Assembly: GCA_002391625.1 (NCBI GenBank)
Contig: DGFJ01000041.1
Location: 1-64,000 of the forward strand
DNA from: Ruminococcaceae bacterium UBA3903
Lineage (GTDB): Bacteria > Bacillota > Clostridia > Oscillospirales > Acutalibacteraceae
Direction: 5' to 3'
DNA length: 64,000 nt
Shown here in pieces: positions 60,198 to 64,000 of this stretch. Each line of letters opens with the position of its first letter. The first letter of the stretch is position 1. A program made the translations under genes and the position numbers. The notes under the pieces are model-generated. The model was not told the DNA's origin. It did no database searches and saw only the letters and a list, made by a program, of their open reading frames with translations.

Positions 60198-63100
60198 TTG
60201 AAAAAAAGATTACAAATTAGTGTTAGCCTGATATGCGTACTCATGTTAATATTTTCATCTGCCGTTACGTCAAACGCAGCGGGCAGTAAAGACTATAATT
60301 ACGAAGGCTCATATAGGACATATACAGAGTGGGCGAATAATCAAACAGCAGGTATTGACAGAATGCAAATAATTTATGTATTTGCGTTTAGTGGTGAAAC
60401 ATTAAATTTTGGCAGCAGTGTTAACAACAGTAAGCTGGATATTAAAGGAACAAATGTCAGCTCCAAAGCTACAGGTAATGACATAGTTGTTATTACTCCT
60501 AACGGTGATACCGTTCCATATGACGTTGATGCGTCAGGCTCCGGTGTTGGTTACATTGATACATATACAAAGGAGCAGAATGGTCCTAATATAGGTGATA
60601 GGACAGCTGGCTATACACCACTAACATTTACAGCAGAGCAGTCAGGTGTCTATGAATTTCATTTTCACTCGGTTGCCCACACTGTTTTAGCCTCTACCGC
60701 CAATCCTGTTCCAGCGTTGGCTACAGATAATACGTTTACAACAACACAAAACAACGGTACAGTTGCGGCATGGGATGTAACTGTTTCTACAGGTAACAAC
60801 GATATAAAAGCTGGCAGAGCATTTGCCAGCTATCTATCCCTCAACATTGGTAAAAATGGATATAAGGCTACCAACGATATGTACGTTGTAACATCAGACG
60901 GTTATAAGTACAAGGTTGATTTTAATGGTATAGACCCTTGGGGATACATATTCTTTTCAAATAACCGTGGATTGTGTACTATTGGTGCTAACAGCACATC
61001 TGTATATCATTCAGCAGGCTCAGGGTTAAACGATTTATCATCACTACAAAGTGATGGCATGATAGATTTTAAAAAGCCTGGTACTACCAATACTAAGACA
61101 GATAAATCTTTTTTATTGTTTTTTGAGGAGCCTAGCCCAGAGTTAGAAGGCGTTGTTTATGCATCCCCTGAAAGACCATCAGAGGTTAAAAATTTGACTT
61201 TCCATGGTACCGTAGATGAAAAAACCACATATATGGGTGATGGAGGTTATTTCACATTTAATATTGACGGCGGTTCGTCAGTAACATTAACATTGGATTT
61301 TTGCAGTTACTTTGATGAAGGCATCATAGAGCATGGTGACCCCAGATATACAGTAACCTTGACGGATACAGTTGTTAAAGGTGAAAACACCTTTCATTGG
61401 GATGGTAAATTTGACGATGGTACTGATGTCCCAACAGGTATTTACGATATGGCTAAAGTAACAGTTGAGGCACAGGCAAAATCTGGCGAAATACATTTCC
61501 CATTGTTAGATGTTGAAGCAATGGACGGCATAAAGATAGAAAGATTGACTGATAGTAATGTTGGTGACAGGTATGCAGTGTATTACAATAATCAGCCCTT
61601 GGCAACTAATCAAATCAACACTACGCACAAGGTTGTTGACACAAAAGAAACAATAGATGGTTTTAAGAAATATGCCTTAGCCGATGGTACATACACTATG
61701 GGTACCTATACCAATCATACGGGTGCAGGATTATTAGAACCTAATCAAGCGTTAGGTATAGACAGCAGCATGAATAATAACGTCTGTAAGCTAATTTACT
61801 TAGCGTCTTCAGGTTTGACATCTGGTGGTAATATGGCTGCTATTGATATGTGGACATATTACAGTGGCGAGGTTGTAAAACAGAATTTAGAAACTGAAAT
61901 TGATATTGTAAAACCAGATACAAATTCAGGTAATATAACTGGCGTTGTGTTCTTTGATGCTGATGGCGACGGCGGCAATTATCTTGCATTTAACGGTGAT
62001 TATGCACTTAATAATATTAAGGTGGAATTGTTAGATGAAGCGGACAATGTTGTTGCCACAACCACCACCGACAATAAGGGAACCTACTATTTTTATAATC
62101 AGAAATATGGTAACTATACTATTAGGACAGGAGTAAACACAAAAATTTATCAGCTGACAACTGGTAACGCACCACAGGCAATTGCTTTATCTTCTCCTAA
62201 TGGTAATGCTACAGATATTGGCTATTATTATGATGCTACTGCCAATGATATTATCATCCAAAAAAAGTGGAAAAATAATATTGCTACAGAGAAAGACGTT
62301 ACTATGAAGCTGTTTGCAGTTGAATCAGACAGCACGATAATAGATATGGATTTAAGTCTAAAGCTGTCTGCTGACACTAACTGGCGAGGAATATTTGAAA
62401 ATCTGCCCGGAACTATTGAGGGCAAAAGTGTTAATTATTATTTTGAGGAATATTATACTTATGAAAATCAACTGTTTTATATTGCTACTAGCCAAATAAT
62501 TGGTGATCCTAATAATATTTTTTCTAATGGTAAACAGCCTCGTTCAGGTAATATTAATTACTCTGCCACATTTGAATGGGCAAAGCTATCGTCCTCACAG
62601 TATTTAGTAACTGTTACCAACACCTCACCTAATGATTACAAGGTTACGTTTCATGTAAACAGCCCTGATACTTCAATAACTGGTGCTGATGACATATTTA
62701 AACAATATGCTGTAGATGATACTTCAATTTACGCAGCAGAAGCAAAGGGAAATTATTTAAATAGTGATAAAACAATTAACGAGTTTTCTGATATTCCTAC
62801 TCCAAGCACAGTTATTCATAACAATAATACATATATTTTCGCTGGATGGTATTATTATGACGGTACGCCCCTTAAATGGAACAGTGATAAATATTTGACG
62901 TATTCTGATATTTATGCCCATTGGATAAAGATTAATAATGTAAATAAAGATTCAGCAGATACTAAAGTATATCCCGCTAATGTTTTAGGCGGTTTTGACC
63001 TGTGCGGTTTACAAATAAGAACTGCCGAAAAATACATTAAACCAGGTCTAAGGTTTATCACATCTTACTCTAACAGCTTGATTAATAATTTGGATGCGTT

Positions 63101-63569
63101 GTTTACAAATGGCTACACCTCTAGTAAAAAAATCTATAACCACGAAAAGCTAAAGTATGGTTATGCCGTGGCTAAAGCTTCTACAGTTAATAAATATATA
63201 TCCGATAATGGTATAGATGAAAATTCCTTTAAGCTATTATTAGATACACCTATTGCAAAGGATGTTAATTGCACTAACGGTCTTCCTTTGGGTGATGGCG
63301 TAGACCACAGATTTTTTACTGATTACAGAATTTCATCAATGGTAATTATGTATGATGAGGCTGGAAAAACAGAGACAGAGGTAGCAGCAGCCAAGGCTTC
63401 TGATATTCTAGCACGTGCTTACACCAGATATACAGATGCCAATGGTATTTTTAGAACAGTGTATAACGATTATACTGGAACAAATACATACGGTGGGTGC
63501 AGCACCTCGTTTAACTATGTTAACGATATAGTTAAGGGCGATACTGATAATAATATTTCTAATAATTAA
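60198..63569 (+). CDS. Large secreted multidomain surface protein with SdrD-B, Cna-B and InlB-like modules
   Basis: An 1123-aa secreted protein with signal peptide MKKRLQISVSLICVLMLIF. The N-terminal half (to about 575) is an unfamiliar Gly/Thr/Asn-rich region. About 577-675 is an SdrD-B-like module (GVVFFDADGDGG, and YLAFNGDYALNNIKVELLDEADNVV). About 683-812 is Cna-B-like (IIIQKKWKNN...MKLFAV). About 814-911 resembles an InlB/listerial B repeat (YKVTFHVNSPD to FAGWYYYDG and YAHW). The C-terminal 200 residues contain GLRFITSYS and ARAYTRYTDANGIFRTVYNDYTGTN. No LPXTG or dockerin, so attachment is unclear. TTG 60198 follows AAAGGGTG. Adhesion is likely; no enzyme fold is seen. Confidence 0.85.
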   Translation: MKKRLQISVSLICVLMLIFSSAVTSNAAGSKDYNYEGSYRTYTEWANNQTAGIDRMQIIYVFAFSGETLNFGSSVNNSKLDIKGTNVSSKATGNDIVVITPNGDTVPYDVDASGSGVGYIDTYTKEQNGPNIGDRTAGYTPLTFTAEQSGVYEFHFHSVAHTVLASTANPVPALATDNTFTTTQNNGTVAAWDVTVSTGNNDIKAGRAFASYLSLNIGKNGYKATNDMYVVTSDGYKYKVDFNGIDPWGYIFFSNNRGLCTIGANSTSVYHSAGSGLNDLSSLQSDGMIDFKKPGTTNTKTDKSFLLFFEEPSPELEGVVYASPERPSEVKNLTFHGTVDEKTTYMGDGGYFTFNIDGGSSVTLTLDFCSYFDEGIIEHGDPRYTVTLTDTVVKGENTFHWDGKFDDGTDVPTGIYDMAKVTVEAQAKSGEIHFPLLDVEAMDGIKIERLTDSNVGDRYAVYYNNQPLATNQINTTHKVVDTKETIDGFKKYALADGTYTMGTYTNHTGAGLLEPNQALGIDSSMNNNVCKLIYLASSGLTSGGNMAAIDMWTYYSGEVVKQNLETEIDIVKPDTNSGNITGVVFFDADGDGGNYLAFNGDYALNNIKVELLDEADNVVATTTTDNKGTYYFYNQKYGNYTIRTGVNTKIYQLTTGNAPQAIALSSPNGNATDIGYYYDATANDIIIQKKWKNNIATEKDVTMKLFAVESDSTIIDMDLSLKLSADTNWRGIFENLPGTIEGKSVNYYFEEYYTYENQLFYIATSQIIGDPNNIFSNGKQPRSGNINYSATFEWAKLSSSQYLVTVTNTSPNDYKVTFHVNSPDTSITGADDIFKQYAVDDTSIYAAEAKGNYLNSDKTINEFSDIPTPSTVIHNNNTYIFAGWYYYDGTPLKWNSDKYLTYSDIYAHWIKINNVNKDSADTKVYPANVLGGFDLCGLQIRTAEKYIKPGLRFITSYSNSLINNLDALFTNGYTSSKKIYNHEKLKYGYAVAKASTVNKYISDNGIDENSFKLLLDTPIAKDVNCTNGLPLGDGVDHRFFTDYRISSMVIMYDEAGKTETEVAAAKASDILARAYTRYTDANGIFRTVYNDYTGTNTYGGCSTSFNYVNDIVKGDTDNNISNN

Positions 63570-63602
63570 TTAGCTTATTAGGTACTGTTAAGGGGTGATT
63601 TA

Positions 63603-63734
63603 ATGAAAGAAAAATATACAAAGCTAGAAATTACAATAGAAGAATTATCCTGTAATGATGTCATTACAACATCTGGTGTTGATGATGAGGAGGTTGAAAA
63701 TGCCTTTATTGACTTTTTTAAGGATTTGTTCTAA
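63603..63734 (+). CDS. Small acidic peptide, 43 aa
   Basis: ATG 63603 with SD AAGGGGTGA opens 43 codons ending at TAA 63732-63734. The product begins MKEKYTKLEITIEELSC and contains DVITTSGVDDEE. There is no signal peptide. It resembles other short gut-Firmicute peptides with an E-x-D-V/I-I-T-T-S pattern that I remember, often beside secreted proteins, whose role is unknown. A terminator follows 20 nt later. It is 34 nt downstream of the large secreted protein gene and probably on the same transcript. Confidence 0.6.
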   Translation: MKEKYTKLEITIEELSCNDVITTSGVDDEEVENAFIDFFKDLF

Positions 63735-63754
63735 TACATAAGTATTACAAATTA

Positions 63755-63803
63755 AATACCCTTATGTTGTTGATGAATTTCAAGGAACATAGGGGTATTA
63801 TTT
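63755..63803 (+). terminator. Terminator of the right-end secreted cluster
   Basis: AATACCCTTATGTT (63755-63768) and AACATAGGGGTATT (63786-63799) pair with one G-U, followed by ATTTCT. The remaining about 200 nt to the window end hold no gene I can support. Confidence 0.75.
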
Positions 63804-64000
63804 CTAGTAAAATGTTATAATGCTAACCTGTGCTATGCTATTTTTAAATTGCAAGCATATTAATGAGATTTAAACTTTTTCTTAATCAAATAATATTGCT
63901 GTTGGTATCATCTGTGATCATATCATTAATAATTTCCACGGTGATACCGTTGTAAAATTTGATGGTCTGCGGTAAAATATGACTGAAGGGTTGTGACACT

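Noticed and set aside
59749..63569. Dockerin gene and the large secreted gene as one frameshifted protein
   Set aside because: Each has its own SD and signal peptide and they are separated by a stop and 32 nt, so two genes are the simpler reading, though a read check is advisable.
1..64000. CRISPR array, tRNA, rRNA or complete insertion sequence
   Set aside because: I looked for regularly spaced repeats, tRNA-like cloverleaf sequences, 16S/23S motifs and transposase frames and saw none. A tRNA scan and IS search would be decisive.

Overview
The window looks like a low-GC, endospore-forming clostridial chromosome (Bacillota, probably an Oscillospirales/Ruminococcaceae-type gut anaerobe). The pointers are the sporulation genes (spoIIGA-sigE, the complete spoIIIAA-AH operon, yunB), clostridial gene orders (rnc-radical SAM-smc-ftsY; yhbY-nadD-yqeK-rsfS-leuS; yqeG-aroQ-pepP-efp-CD1247-like), a Na+-type V-ATPase operon, a secreted type I dockerin protein, and frequent TTG starts behind strong Shine-Dalgarno (SD) sequences. 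The first 19 bases are the Tn5/Nextera mosaic-end adapter, so position 1 is an untrimmed contig or read end and the first gene is cut by the assembly.

Layout. 1-4611: end of a sugar cluster (GH31 glycosidase fragment, DegT/LegC-like aminotransferase, GT-B glycosyltransferase, mannose-1-P guanylyltransferase-like protein), closed by a terminator. 4912-9826: large MORN-repeat protein, MscS channel and NSS Na+ symporter. 9827-10331: non-coding, with a decayed group II intron-like segment next to a perfect 32-bp palindrome. 10332-12422 (minus strand): small lipoprotein, sigE and spoIIGA. 12674-21273: nine-gene V-ATPase operon in the Enterococcus ntp order F-I-K-E-C-G-A-B-D. 21554-26939: Ca2+-type P-ATPase, a 55-aa protein, a CDF efflux protein behind a promoter covered by inverted repeats, and a lone tyrosine recombinase. 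27171-32111: spoIIIAA-AH. 32157-33526: infC-rpmI-rplT with an attenuator leader and an AUU start for infC. 33604-51337: RNA methyltransferase, dprA, topA, trmFO, plsX, rnc, radical SAM, smc, ftsY, rdgB, yhbY, nadD, yqeK, rsfS, leuS. 51465-55758: rpsU, yqeG, aroQ, pepP-like, efp, CD1247-like zinc-ribbon protein, yunB. 55783-59465: thiS-F-G-H-E behind a structured leader that is not a TPP riboswitch. 59749-63734: secreted dockerin-only protein, 1123-aa secreted multidomain protein and a 43-aa peptide gene.

How it fits together. Most of the window is conserved housekeeping and sporulation. SpoIIGA activates pro-sigma-E in the mother cell, and sigma-E normally drives spoIIIA and yunB. The V-ATPase rotor gene keeps all five residues known to bind Na+, and the NSS symporter uses the Na+ gradient. 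The accessory or unexplained parts are the truncated sugar cluster, the MORN-MscS pair, the intron-like remnant, the inverted-repeat promoter at 24.5 kb, the thi leader RNA, the hairpin over the yunB SD, and the secreted dockerin/adhesin/peptide group at the right end. I found no CRISPR array, tRNA, rRNA, prophage or intact insertion sequence.
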